This document shows, one piece after another, positions 37,582-58,900 of a stretch of DNA of 64,000 bases. The stretch comes from Membranipora membranacea (lineage: Eukaryota; Bryozoa; Gymnolaemata; Cheilostomatida; Membraniporidae): NCBI GenBank assembly GCA_914767715.1, contig OU612072.1, positions 1,736,001 to 1,800,000 of the forward strand, read 5' to 3'. The notes under the pieces are model-generated. The model saw only the letters and a program-made list of their open reading frames with translations. It ran no database searches and was not told where the DNA came from. Made by a program: the position numbers and the translations under genes. Position 1 is the first letter of the stretch; every line of letters begins with the position of its first letter.

Positions 37582-37619
37582 CAAGGAGTTAGAGTAGAGG
37601 GAACTAACTCCAACTCCTT
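37582..37619. mobile_element. Micro-hairpin with extra internal bases
   Basis: CAAGGAGTTAGAGTAG on the left and CTAACTCCAACTCCTTA on the right form a partly paired stem related to the 15751 unit. The flanking repeats are weak. Confidence 0.45.
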
Positions 37620-39295
37620 ACATCAATCATGATTTCATGTACACTTCTTGAGTGTTTTTTGGGGTGGTTGATACTGGACATTGGCAAAGTAAGGCATGAT
37701 GATCAGGTATGTCTCAGGGGTAGCCTGTCTTGACAAGCTTTGTTCGGGGGGGGGGGGGGGTGGGGGGTGAGGCCAATGAACTCAACCTAGTTCATTGGAC
37801 TGGTTTAGTTCATTGGTGAGGCCATCTAATTTGTGTTGTGGTTTACTTACTATATTATATATACATATATATTATGCTGTCTTGACAAGCTTAGAGAGGT
37901 GCAAACTACAACAAAGATTGCCAAAACAGGCTAATATGCTATATGACAGCTAAAATAATTATATATGTATTATACTTTGACTTTTATTTATAGAATTTTT
38001 TGTTTATAAATCAAAAATGGGAAAATTGTAATAGCTGATTTGATCAGTTCTTAACATTGTGACCTGATTGGCCACACATTTTAATGTGCGAGAACACAAA
38101 TCCTCACAGAACCATATTATTTGCTTGAGTTGACCAAGGATAGTTTTGTCTTGACAAGCTTTGTAGGGAGAGGGGGAGAACCTATCAAGACAGCTATCTA
38201 CAGGGGAAATCTCAGGGGTTGTTCAGTGGTTCATGAGCCCAGGACCCAATTTGGAACGGTCAGTCACCGGAATGAGTTAACTACCTGGTTTGGCTGTCCA
38301 AGGCCATTGACATTAGCTGACAAGGGATAAAATCACCGATAATGATAAGCCACATGATCAAAATCTTCAACCATCATGATGCGCAAATAATACTCTGATT
38401 GTCATGTCATGTAACCTTGGTGTTAAAATAGTCCCAAGCTCTCTGCAGGTGCGCTGCGCCCCAATTTCAGTTATGAACAGCCAGGTGAAGAAGGAGGTTA
38501 AAAACGTGTTAGGTTTAATGGAATCAAGTGCTTCACATGTTCACTGAGAGAAGAAAGCCTTTGAAGAGTGTTAGCATTTCTAACTAATTTATAAAAACCA
38601 CCATATCTTCAAACAAATATGCTTGTTCGACTCAAAAACTAAACTAATAGAATATTCTAAGTGTTTTATTTTTTGTATTCTGCAGATTTTTCACTTGTTT
38701 ATACAACTCTCACCAAGGAAAACACAATCATTTGGAGTTATACCCTCCTATAAATACAAAACAAAATGGAAGTCAGCAGTGTTTGATTGCTGCGAGGAGC
38801 TGCATGACTGTCCCGTACCATGTCATGGTGGGAATAATTGCTTCTCCTGTACCCTCTACGGTAGTCACACAACTCTGATGAAATACGTAGATGTGTAAAA
38901 ACGCAACAAAAACGTTCTTGGACATAATTACTTGGCACCACACTGATTAAGTGACAATTAAATGACAAAAGAAAACAGCAAAAAGAACCAGAAAAGATCA
39001 TGAAGAGAGATTTGAAAAAACTACCATTCAAAAATGGTATGGAAGCATTCATTTGGACTTGAAATTACTGCGATGTCTGACCATGTAAAGGCTCATTATA
39101 ATCTTTAGTGTAACAGTAAGTCACTGTGTGGGTGATCGAGCATTAATTTCAATTTGAGTGTAAAAAAACATACACTCATGTTTCAGCTCGACCCTGAGAC
39201 GTTATCACTATAACAAGCCTTGTTAGGCTAATTCTGTGGTTGGATACCAACCAAACCAACTATCCAGAAGTGTCAGATATTATACATCATTCAGA

Positions 39296-46643
<7,348 letters not shown>

Positions 46644-49600
46644 GATTTCCAAGTGCAATGCTTTTATAACGCTCCTCCGATGTGTAAGTCAATCAGGCAG
46701 AGATAAGGTCTTTCACAGCTGTTTATTTGTCTACAGATACCACAATCACTCCTACCACTGTTTACTCTGTGCCTCAGAGTCAACTTATAATAATTAGTTA
46801 TACTGATGATGTTAAGTGGATTAGCCAGGGTTGAGGTTAATTCAGTCTAGCTGAGACTGGATGCATACCCGCTGTATCTGGTGTGCTCTGTGAGTGATGT
46901 CCAAGGTACACTGCGATATCCTGATCTGCTTAGTGTTACACTGTTGATGAGAGCGTGTTATCTGTTGTTGATGTGTACTGATGTCCAAAGAAAGGTCAAC
47001 CTCCGTCAATAATACAATATAAAGCTGAGTAAACCACAAGTCGGAGAGTAGATGACTGGCACTTCTCCAGGCTTGACACTTTTCCCCGATTATTGAAAGC
47101 ACACAAGAGGCCAATGTACTCTCTATACCCTTACACCAGTTATATTTATCCTCCAGTGGTTTCAAAGTTTGTTGAGCACAAAAATAATCCTGTATACTTT
47201 TAGCCAAGACTGAGAGGCTTGTGCTGCAGCAATCAGCTGACTAGAGCTGCAGCATGCTCACCTTATAACTTATACTACAGCGGCAGCGGCAGCAGCGAGT
47301 TAAACTATAAAATCAATACATTCATAATGAAGTACTTTGCTACGCCTATCAATTGTTAATCGATAACTCCTTATAGTCTATATAGCTTATATTATGTAGC
47401 CGGTACTGCATACAAACGAATATAAGAAGGTTTCATATGTGCCTTTCCAGGCAGCGCACACACATGGTTTAGAGTATAGGAACAGTTATACATCAAGAAG
47501 GTGATATCACACTTCAGGTATAACATGGTTTTTTTCCTCTTACATCTACAGGGCAGAATGTTAAACGCCACATTTCACCTCATCACATCACACATCTTCT
47601 CATTACACGGTCTCTTCACACCTCGTATTTTTTTATTTTAAAACATCTGTACTGAGGGTAATTTTCTACTGAGGGTTATTTTGCGCTGAACCTAACTAAT
47701 GAAACATACATACAAAATAACTATGTAGCTGAATTGAACCCTCTATGGTCACTATTTTGAAGTAATGAAATTAGAAGAATATGACCGTTTATGTTACCCA
47801 GCATCAACTCTGGCGTCAGTACCTCTCCAAATGAATGGGATAAAGTTAATTTTCTCCTGCCCTCACCACATCTGGTCTAACATTGTATATAGAACGGAAT
47901 TGGTTAAATATTGCAAGTTCATTGCCTTCATGCCTTCATCTGAACACAGTTACCAGTCCAACTGCCCCAGAGTTCAACTTCCTTCATTTTACCTCAGCAA
48001 CAACACAATTGTATTGTATTGCATATGGTTAGCAAAATTAAAGTTATTAAACCTGAAACAATCAGCCCTGAATTACAACACTCAACAACCTCTTTGCAAT
48101 CATAGGCAATACCTATAATATTATCAAACACATTATAGGATTATGAAAACAATAGACTGTGTTTGACATATTGTGTAATCAATGTTGTGGTATATCGGAT
48201 AGATTGTACTTTGGACTCAAAAATATTAGTAAACGACTCAACAGCTTCGTTAAGGCGTTTTGTGATATAGGAAGGAACAAAGCACCACTATAAATATCAA
48301 ATCAAAGCTAAGACTCTAGGGAATAAAAATATATTGGTATTAAACATTTTAAATTGGGGGGCGCACCCAATTCGGAGGGGAGAAGAGGGGAAAACTACAA
48401 ATTTGTGAAAAATTCGCCTCTTCACATTACACATCACACTAAGTTTTCCTGTAACAAAGAATGTAATCTGCAGAATTATTACAGATCACAACATAGTGGG
48501 TGACATAAAAATAGTTGGAAAAACTTTCTCTGATTTTTATACTGCCGGATATTTCAAGGGCACCAAAAAATTAGTAATATTAATTAGTAACGTTCCATGT
48601 TTCCATCAGTGAAAAAAACCAAATTCAAGATCCAACAAAAATTTTCATCCTGTATGGTACTGCACTGCCTGAAATGGTGGTGCGAGCCTATGCATTGAAA
48701 AAATAAAAATCCCATTGTCATGTTGCCTGCCAGATACCAATATATATATTTATCATCTATATATATATCGCCGAACAAATTCATAAATTTGATAGAGGAG
48801 TAATTTTTTAGTTATATTAGATTACACTGTGACCCTTATTGGTCACACTGACACCAACTATCACAATCACACCGGCTAACAGCCCAGTAAAATAACTGAT
48901 TTTTTTATCATCAATCCCATCAGGGAGTTTTGTCTCAAACTCTCTGTTCTCATGCTACCAGGAATACCTGATGCAGATGCTAAATTGACACATCTCCAAT
49001 CATAATTACATTCTTTCACTATTGCAATGCTTAAATTTTTTGTATTGGTTGTTCATCAATGTAAACCCACTGCAAACCAACAATAGCGAGGATAACTCCC
49101 AGATCTTGAAGGTAAAAACTTAGCAGGCAGTGGTTGAATCAGGGAGGTTGGGAGGAGCTTGCATTAACACAAATTGACCAATCAGAGCTCAGCACTTGTT
49201 TTCAATCATGGGTACTGGACTGAAGATATAAAGATTTTTTTCAGTCTGACATGATATTTAGTAAGTGGTTATCTCACTCATATCTCACCCTCCTGGTTGA
49301 ATGTCTGTCACATTCATCGAAGATCAAAGATGTAGAATCTAAATAAGTTCCGTCCTGGAGCCATTCAGAACCATGTGCTTTTCTTTCAGGCTTCCACGAG
49401 TAAAAGAAGGATTATAATTTTACAAAACCCATTTATAATAATTGAAACGTTGAATATGAATATTATATCATAAGAAAAAAAGGCTGATTCATAGGACATT
49501 GTAGTATGTATGCTATTTACATGTTGTGTACATTGGTCACATCTATAAGGCGCTGAAAACCAATGGCTGTAAGTCCAATATATGGCAGTTACATATTTAC

Positions 49601-49922
49601 AAAATGAATCTTAGTGACCTCTTTACTGATCTCTGCAGTGAATAAGAAGCACCTTAAACAAGTCTTTGCCATGTCAGGACATGTGTATATACATGTCAGG
49701 ACATGTGTATATACATATATTGCAGTGAATAGACCACCTGGTAAAAATCATGTAGTCATGTAGACATGTTCAAGAGGGAAATCTTCCAAATCAGATCACA
49801 CATTTAAAGTCAATGTTTATTATTATGACTAGCTCACTGAGGTGTAGTCGAGTCTGCATTAGAGAGAGAGGCGATAACAGCACCGGGTCAATGTTTTAGG
49901 TCAAAGTTCACAGCAGTGGGTG
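46644..49922. other. Intergenic region between ETNPPL-type gene and FCP1
   Basis: 3.3 kb with no supported gene. A minus-strand open frame at 46842-47207 (121 codons, no ATG at its start) and a plus-strand one at 47765-48118 (117 codons) show no family resemblance or splice context. It holds a degenerate hairpin at 48921 and a likely FCP1 polyadenylation signal (TTTATT, 49816-49821) 102 nt after the FCP1 stop. Confidence 0.45.
48921..48946. mobile_element. Decayed micro-hairpin, CAGGGAG type
   Basis: CAGGGAGTTT pairs imperfectly with AAACTCTCTG. The flanks ATCCCAT and TTCTCAT agree at 5 of 7 positions. It is probably an old copy of the hairpin family. Confidence 0.45.
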
Positions 49923-52900
49923 TTAATTGAAGGCTCGGTCCAGAGCTGCAGCTATCTCATCATCATCAGAGTCACCCTCTGAGCTGCTCGTCAGAATCTC
50001 CATCGGCTGCAATAACAAGATAGAACATACACTGAGAGGCTGGGAGCGAGAATAACGATATGCATTATGACAAGGGCATTTATTGGGTATCTATCTCATC
50101 ATGAATTACTTGGACATTCCTTATGTCATGATTTTCGGCGATGAACTACAGAGATTACCCGGATGAGAGCTTATTTTAGAATAGCAGGTTTAAAGTGACC
50201 TGAAACTTTCTAACATCCACAACACCATGGCCTCATGTACTGTCTACTCTTAGTGCTAAGAAATGATGTTCCGAAGCCTTTTTTGATGACATGTTTAGAA
50301 CATACAGAAATAATCAAGAGATCGAAGATGAACTGACTTTAATTTAGAAAGCGGGTGCGAATATCAAAAGTAAATAAATTTGGGAAATTTCTGTCGTTGA
50401 AAAATTTTATAATAAATTTGCACCTACTAGTAACCATGAAGTGGTATTTAGATTCAACAATTTTTGTAATAAGTAGAATTTGTTTTTGATACTTCTGGAT
50501 TGTCATCTTGGATGGTCATCCTGGATTATCATCCTGGATAACCTTGAAACGGTATTAAGATTCAACAATTCTTTCAATTTTTTAATAAGTAGAATTTGTT
50601 TTTGATAATCCTGGATTATCATCTTGGATGACCTTGAAATGGTATTAAGATTTAATTTTTTTTTTAATAAATAGAAATTGTTTTTGATAATTGTGGATTA
50701 TCATCCAGGATGACCATCGAAGATGATAATCCTGGATGGTCCTCCTGGATTATCATCTTGGATAACCTTGAAGTGGTATTAAGATTTAACAATTTATGGA
50801 TTGTGGAGCTGTAACAATTTAACTTGATGGCCTTGATGACAAATTTATATTCAAAAAATTTATGTTTGATTCAACTGTATGAGATGTAGTTAACAGTAAC
50901 AAACTAGTATTAGATGTACTATTGCGACTTACAAACTAGTATTAGATGTACTATTGCGACTTACTAACTAATATTAGATGTACTATTGCGACTTACTAAC
51001 TAATATTAGATGTACTATTGCGACTTACTAACTAGTATTAGATGTACTATTAAGACATACTAACTAGTATTAGATGTACTAGTAAGACTTACAGACTAGT
51101 ATTAGATGTACTATTAAGACTTACGCTGTTCTCTGCAGCTTCCTGGAGCCTCACAATATCCTCCTCCTCCAGGCCTTCATGGTAAGCCTCAGGATCATGG
51201 TGTGGAGGTGAGGATTTTCGTCGGTGTGATGGACCCCACCCCTTAGGATAGTCATTACTGAGAGACTCCTCAGAGTCTGAGTTTCCTTCATCTGACGATG
51301 ATAAAACTTTTTTACCTGTTAAAGAGAAAAGTAACTGAAGATTAGCTTCAGAATTCAGAGATGAATAGGATATCACCATCATCCGGCTGTTTACTGCTCT
51401 TTCTACCAGCAAAGGTGGAGGATAGGGAGGCGCCAAAGCTTTATACCTCCTTAGACCGAGGGGTTGGATTGCGTTTTTGTCAGTAACTACAATCATCATC
51501 TGTTCTCTGGTGAAGGTAGTAGTCCTACCTGACCAGAATCATTTCAAACAACAACACATAGCCTAGGCCGATCGATCATTGAAATAGTGAGTTTATCAAC
51601 TTTCTCAAGATTGCATTTTTTAAAGTCGTTGCATTTCTGATATCAAGAAGTTTATATCTTACGGAGCTCTTTGTCTCTTGTTGTATCTTCATCTTCGCCT
51701 TCAGAGGAGCTGTCACCATCAAAAGCATCATCAATCTCAGCGTCCATTGCAGTGATGTCATCGTTATCAAACATCATGAGAGGATTAAAACTATCAGAGA
51801 ATCTCCTATTAGCCTCTTCCTCAGTTCTCTTCACCGCATCTGTAATGACATTAGTCTGAGTAAGGACCAACTTCATCTTCAAAAAATATGCTTGCTTGCT
51901 TTATGCTGGACAATAGCCGAGCTGGTAAGTCCCTAAAGTGCTGAGATGTTGGGTGTTCATGTGAGCAAAGCTACAGAATCTTACACTCAGATCAATCTGA
52001 ACTGTGGAAATTATCCGTAACTGTGAGCTGTGAGGTCACAACATACCATCGAGTGATTCTCCATCCTCCACTATGATAGTATCATCGTCACATCCGAGCT
52101 GATAATCCGACTCTATATCTGTAAGCTTCACTCGTCGTATCTCCTCATTATCTATCTCTGATGTGTCTATTACTTTACGCTTACGTCCGAACGATGGATC
52201 ATAACTCTGTGAGAAAATACACAGTGTATGTATGGTATACTACATAATCACAGTGCAGGCTCAGCATCAGCAGGGGAGGACAAAGGTTACACCGAGAAGA
52301 GTAAGCAAGTATTTGTATGTATCATCAATGCCCATGTGTGCTTCATTCTTATAATTGGTAGTTATGATTTTATAGCAATTACACAATCTAATACCACATT
52401 TCAGATCTATACAGTAAGGCTAGGGGGATTAATATACTCACCCCACACATCTGTAGCACTGGTGGAGCGCCCTTCTTAGGCTCTGGTATCTCATTCTGCG
52501 ATGTAAGAAGGTGTTTTATCTCATTCTGTCTCTCAAAGTTATACCAGCTAACCCACAGCCAATCAGGATGTACTATAGTACAGTTCTCCTTGGTCGCTGC
52601 TTGTCTCACCTTTTTGGTTCCTATAGTCAATTGAATATAAATAATAATGTTATGGAGATTGTACCAAACTGCTGACATCGAGCAAAAATATAAAAAGCCT
52701 TTAATTGTTTGATGGATTTCGCTCTGACTGGGTGCAAGATGATTACGCTATATCCGATCGTGTCCAACAACTATAACTACTAAAATTAGGACTACAGCTG
52801 CTACACCTAGGACTTAGTCTCCTGGATATACTTAATACCTTAAGGATATAAAAGGTGAGCTGATGCGAAGTGTTGGGGCGTTCGCCGAAGACCAGACCAT

Positions 52901-55900
52901 TGACTAACTAGGACATGAGATCCACATGTATTAGGTTACAATCAACAAACAAATAACCTTAAAATGTTACACTTATTTGCGCTGAGATTACAGATTTATT
53001 TGTATTGCACTGCGAAATTGGATATAATAAAAATTCCGTTCCTATCATTGAAAAAAGATTTTCTGCATTTTGCAGTATTTGCCTTGACCAAAAATTGTCC
53101 TTCAGTGGACTAGAGCAGGGGTGCCCAACCTTTTCATTGAGCAGGCCGCATCCACATATTGCAATGTCCCTTGGTCCAGCAACCTCGCCATAAATCAAAC
53201 ATTCATATATGGGTGTGCAGTATTTTCATCTCTGCAGTGAGGAATTTATTTATTAGAGCTCACTCAAATGCAATAGTTGGGGAATTCCAAAATACTGTTA
53301 CTAGATGTAGAGCGGTCTATTATTGTACAAATGAGGAATGTAATAAATATAGGGGTGAAATTTGTTTTCGCGGCTATGCGATTTTTTCGGACGGGTCGGG
53401 GGCCGCATAAAATTGGGTCAGGGGGCCACTCTTTGGGCAGCCCTGGACTTGAGTGTTTATACTGTGACAATATGTTAAATCTCATAAGTCATATGAATGA
53501 GCTAAGCTCATAGTATACTCACCGAGCCTAGAGGCGACCAGATGTGTAACATTATTCTCAACGTTGATTTGTATTTTAGCACCGAGAGCTATAGCTATAT
53601 GATATGCTGTACTGTGATAGAGTGATATCGACTGAGGAAATAATCCGCTGAACGCCAGCACACATCCTTCTAGAACCTACATCATACAAAGTGAACAAGT
53701 TTCTCTGTGAGCCATCATTATGTTTAGTATGATTATACTGGGTTTGATACAAGATTGGTCAAATCACAAGCCACATCCTGAAGTGTGGGCGGCCAAATAT
53801 TTGATGAGAGGCCTCAATTTCTGTGCCAGCCTGTTTCCTGTTTGCACGCAGGTCGGAGGACACCTCTGGGGCCAACCAAACCCCAGAAGTTGATGGACTG
53901 CAGTGGGATTTGAACCCACGACCTTTAACATTCGCATGCTGAAGCCAACTAAGCCACCTCCAACTCCTGGTTTTATTCAGTTAAGAGTTATTTCACGCTA
54001 TTAATGGATTAATCTCATTTTTGATGAGCAAAATTTTGTTTGATATACGAGTTGTCTTCCCTAAGAGATGAAAGGCACTGCAGGTATTAAAATAACACTA
54101 ATAATTATTAGGCAGCAAGTTTCTAACAGAAAAGTAAAACAAAGGTTTTATACTGAGAGACTACAGACCTGTTTCCTGTGCGATTTGATGACAGATGCGA
54201 CTTTTTGAGGTTCCGGGTCTTTCAGTGCGTTATCTAGTGGTAGTTTACCAATACTAGGATCACTCTTATCAGATTTGTCCCTCCTGTAGAACTCATGGTG
54301 TAAATCAACGAGAATGTTGGTTAGATTCTACAAACATAGATTATATATCTCACTGTTTTGAGGGATGGGATCAATCGATGTTACTGTGCTGAAAAGGCCT
54401 AAAGAGGTTGGTTGACTAAATAAGCAAATGAAGATCTTCAGGAAAAATAGCCATAAATCTATCCATGCTCGTCAAACCAGAACGAAAAGTCTACAAGTGA
54501 TCCCCCCTACCTGTAGATAAGTATCATCATCGGTCCACTCGACTTCTACTTCCTCCTTAGACTCCGCCTCCTCCTCCACTGTCTCAGTCCTGTCCTCAGT
54601 AGGCTGATTCTCTTTATCTGTACTGTCTTCTTCATCGTTAGCCTTACCGTCTTCAGTGACTGTAGTATCAGCTGTCTCAGCCTCGGTTATCTCCGAGTTA
54701 TTTGTTATATTATTTGTTTCAGTTTGTTCTGAATTGACACCAGATTCTGTTGATGTTTCACCAGGCTTACTGGTACTGTCCTCTGCTGATGAATCTCCAG
54801 TTTGTGTTGTTGGGTCCGAGTTTGAGGAATTAGCTTTTTCCTCAGTAGAGCTATTGTCATCAGATTGATGGATGCTTTTCTCAGCTGTCAGCTTAGAGTT
54901 AGAAGAAGATGTGACGTCAGTCTGCCTCTCTTTACTATCACAGTTTGTTACCTCCGTACTGTCTGTGGACTCACCACAGCCTGACTTGTGTTTCTTCTCC
55001 TGCGGTTGACTCTCTGGCCCATCGTTGTTTATGCACGAGTCACTCTCATCTAAACTTCTTTTAGATGAGTTTTTGGCACTGTCTACAGACTCATTGTCCT
55101 TTGTGTCAGACGGAGTAGTATCAGCAATGTTTGAAGTTTTATCGCCATCTGACTGTTGATTACTACTTTCGGTAGAGTTATTTTCTGAGGATTCATCTGT
55201 TTTGGAGTCTGATGACATTTGATTTGGCGCTGCAGCCTTAAGTTTGCTCGGATCATTTATATCACCAGTTGCTGAAACATATCTAGTCATTATAAGCCAT
55301 GTGTACAAACTGTGAAGGGAATGACTGATAACCTGCTAATATACTCTATTGACGAGTGTGTGAAAAATGCTCGTGATGCTGGAAACACATTACCCTGATT
55401 TTCTCTTAGTCACATCAACATGATATATATATTCCCACGGTTATAGGACCACACAGTAATAGTGTTAATCATTACTCATCAGCACTATAACCTCCATACC
55501 CAGCAGTAGCCTCAGTACCATTCAGAGAGGAGATAATAATTATGATTTAGTATTGACCTTTAAAGAATTTATACGGCAGTACAGGTATGAGATTAGGACT
55601 ATAATTCCATACATCCTCTCTATCATCTATAATAGCCACCATATCATCTCCACATGGGAACAGTGATCTGTAATATAGATAGGGCACAAAAGATTTATTA
55701 TGAATGCAAATATTTGACTTCTCTTAGGATAATTCTACGGTTTAGGAGGAGTTTAATATTTTTTCACATTATCGTGTGAGATTGATTCTATGGTTGTTTT
55801 TGGGTGTACTTATTGAGTAGCTATGTCAGCTAAACTCAAGAGATAGACTGAACAAGGGTAACCTTAATTGTTGGTTACTTTAGAAGGGTACAGCGTTTGC

Positions 55901-58900
55901 AGAAGGAAAAGTTTGCAGTTTTCCACAAGCTTGAAATAGGGAAATGTATGGCAAGTTAACATTTTTTGATCTCGTTACTTTATATAAACTCCATCCTCAG
56001 CTAGGGAAAATTAGTGCTAGCTAACACTAAGTGACCCTTAAACAATCTAAACTAAGTTTGAGCAAACCTCGTCACTAAAGGGTACCTAAGGAGGCATTTA
56101 TGAGAAGGCAACTGCAGTTATGCTAGTAAATGATGGCAGCGCTTTAGGTGAGTTCATAATACCTGCTGTACTAATGCTTAGGTCAGATAAGAATACATAC
56201 TTTAGGTTGGCTTTCTTGGTGTTTGGATCGAGGAATTCATCTCTGGAGAGGATTCTGTGAGAGAAGAATTTACCTTCACTGTCCATCATACGAGCTATAG
56301 TATGTGCATAAAGCCTGACACCTGTATATTATCATCATTATCATATAGACATACTGTATTATCATGACATGCTGCTCACATAGCAACCCAACATATTGAT
56401 TCATTATCAAGTTCCAATTAAGGACTTTAGCAAAGAACGAAACATCTGCAAGGAAAAGGACCGTAATGGGTTATCATATTTAAGTAGATTACAACCTATT
56501 ATTTTCGCTTTGGTTAATTAATAGAATAGATTGACTCAACTTTGTCGATACTTATAGTCTGAGTCTTGTTCTAAGTTACCAAATGTGCGAGGCGGATTCC
56601 TCCACCCTGTGTTAACGTGATTTAGGACAAACAAATATGGCTTAGCAGATTTATGTAGAGTTTGAGGTCATTAAAACCGTTTTCCTATCTAACATTCAGG
56701 CCTGAGGCCCCTCTATCTTACCGAACGTGACGATATGCAGCTCGTAGTATTTAGATATCGTCTTTAGAAAATCTTCTGTACCCGGTCTGAATTTAGTGTG
56801 ATACCAGATTCCTCCCATCTGAAAGTGCTTAACTGCCTAACAAAGAATCAAAATCGAATCTTTGTTATGGATACCGACAGAGAATATACAGAAGTTCCTG
56901 AGTAAAGAAAAATATATTATTGATTTTACTCTGTTTTACTCAACTTCAATGTGTCAAATACACTACGAAAATTCATCCTACACAGTTGCTGAGGCAAATG
57001 ACAGGGAGTCAGCTTTATTTATCGAGTACACATAAAATTAAAAATAACTTATTCCCGAATAACTACGCATTAGACACGTTTCTCACCAGTATGTGATAGA
57101 TAACTTACCTTTAGTTTATTAGGTACGTTATCGGTAGTAGATAACTTACCTTTAGTTTATTAGATACATTATCAGTAGTAGATAACTTACCTTTAGTTTA
57201 TTAGGTACGTTATCAGTAGTAGATCACTTACCATTAGTTTATTAGGTACGTTATCAGTAGTAGATAACTTACCTTTAGTTTATTAGGTACGTTATCAGTA
57301 GTAGATAAATTACCTTTAGTTTATTAGGTACGTTATCAGTAGTAGATAACTTACCTTTAGTTTATTAGATACATTATCAGTAGTAGATAACTTACCTTTA
57401 GTTTATTAGGTACGTTATCAGTCGTAGATAACTTACCTTTAGTTTATTAGGTACATTATCAGTAGTAGATAACTTACCTTTAGTTTATTAGGTACATTAT
57501 CAGTAGTACATAACTTACCTTTAGTTTATACGGTACGTTATCAGTCGTAGATAACTTACCTTTAGTTTATTAGGTACATTATCAGTAGTAGATGACTTAC
57601 CATTAGTTTATTAGGTACGTTATCAGTAGTAGATAACTTACCTTTAGTTTATTAGATACATTATCAGTAGTAGATAACTTACCTTTAGTTTATTAGGTAC
57701 GTTATCAGTAGTAGATAACTTACCTTTAGATTATTAGATACATTATCAGTAGTAGATAACTTACCTTTAGTTTATTAGATACATTATCAGTAGTAGATAA
57801 CTTACCTTTAGTTTATTAGGTACATTATCAGTAGTAGATAACTTACCTTTAGTTTATTAGGTACGTTATCAGTAGTAGATGACTTACCATTAGTTTATTA
57901 GGTACGTTATCAGTAGTAGATAACTTACCTTTAGTTTATTAGGTACGTTATCAGTCGTAGATAACTTACCTTTAGTTTATTAGGTACATTATCAGTAGTA
58001 GATGACTTACCATTAGTTTATTAGGTACGTTATCAGTAGTAGATAACTCACCTTTAGTTTATTAGGTACGTTATCAGTAGTAGATAACTTACCTTTAGAT
58101 TATTAGGTACATTATCAGTAGTAGATAACTTACCATTAGTTTATTAGGTACGTTATCAGTAGTAGATAACTTACCTTTAGTTTATTAGGTACATTATCAG
58201 TAGTAGATAACTTACCTTTAGTTTATTAGGTACGTTATCAGTAGTAGATAACTTACCTTTAGTATATTAGATACATTATCAGTAGTAGATAACTTACCTT
58301 TAGTTTATTAGATACATTATCAGTAGTAGATAACTTACCTTTAGTTTATTAGGTACGTTATCAGTAGTAGATAACTTACCTTTAGTTTATTAGGTACATT
58401 ATCAGTAGTAGATGACTTACCATTAGTTTATTAGGTACGTTATCAGTAGAAGATAACTTACCTTTAGTTTATTAGGTACGTTATCAGTCGTAGATAACTT
58501 ACCTTTAGTCTATTAGGTACATTATCAGTAGTAGATGACTTACCATTAGTTTATTAGGTACGTTATCAGTAGTAGATAACTTACCTTTAGTTTATTAGGT
58601 ACGTTATCAGTCGTAGATAACTTACCTTTAGTTTATTAGGTACATTATCAGTAGTAGATAACTTACCTTTAGTTTATTAGGTACGTTATCAGTCGTAGAT
58701 AACTTACCTTTAGTTTATTAGATACATTATCAGTAGTAGATAACTTACCATTAGTTTATTAGGTACGTTATCAGTAGTAGATAACTTACCTTTAGTTTAT
58801 TAGGTACGTTATCGGTAGTAGATAACTTACCATTAGTTTATTAGGTATATTATCAGTAGTAGATAACTTACCTTTAGTTTATTAGGTACGTTATCGGTAG

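Larger units (their letters stand above)
36830..39295. other. Intergenic region with repeats
   Basis: No gene supported. It holds two hairpins (36917, 37582), the 18-bp array (37011), a run of G at about 37746-37760, and three copies of TGTCTTGACAAGCTT (37726, 37878, 38147). A Cys-rich open frame at 38623-38898 (CCEELHDCPVPCHGGNNCFSC) has no flanking exon support. Confidence 0.45.

Noticed and set aside
38623-38898. Cys-rich 91-codon plus-strand frame
   Set aside because: The Cys pattern is suggestive, but there is no partner exon, and a conflicting 104-codon frame on the other strand overlaps it.
46842-47207. 121-codon minus-strand frame
   Set aside because: No ATG at its start, no recognisable domain and no clear link by splicing to the phospho-lyase exon at 46643. 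Transcript data could overturn this.
47765-48118. 117-codon plus-strand frame
   Set aside because: Composition looks random for AT-rich DNA; no neighbouring exon or domain.
50883-51124. Shared origin of the 31-bp (36085) and 32-bp (50883) arrays
   Set aside because: Both contain CTTACTAGTAT-like and GTAAG motifs, but the rest of the units cannot be aligned well by eye. The likeness may reflect only the donor motif.
53898-53965. Functional tRNA gene
   Set aside because: The A and B boxes and T-arm are good, but no proper anticodon or acceptor stem can be formed. A SINE head fits better.
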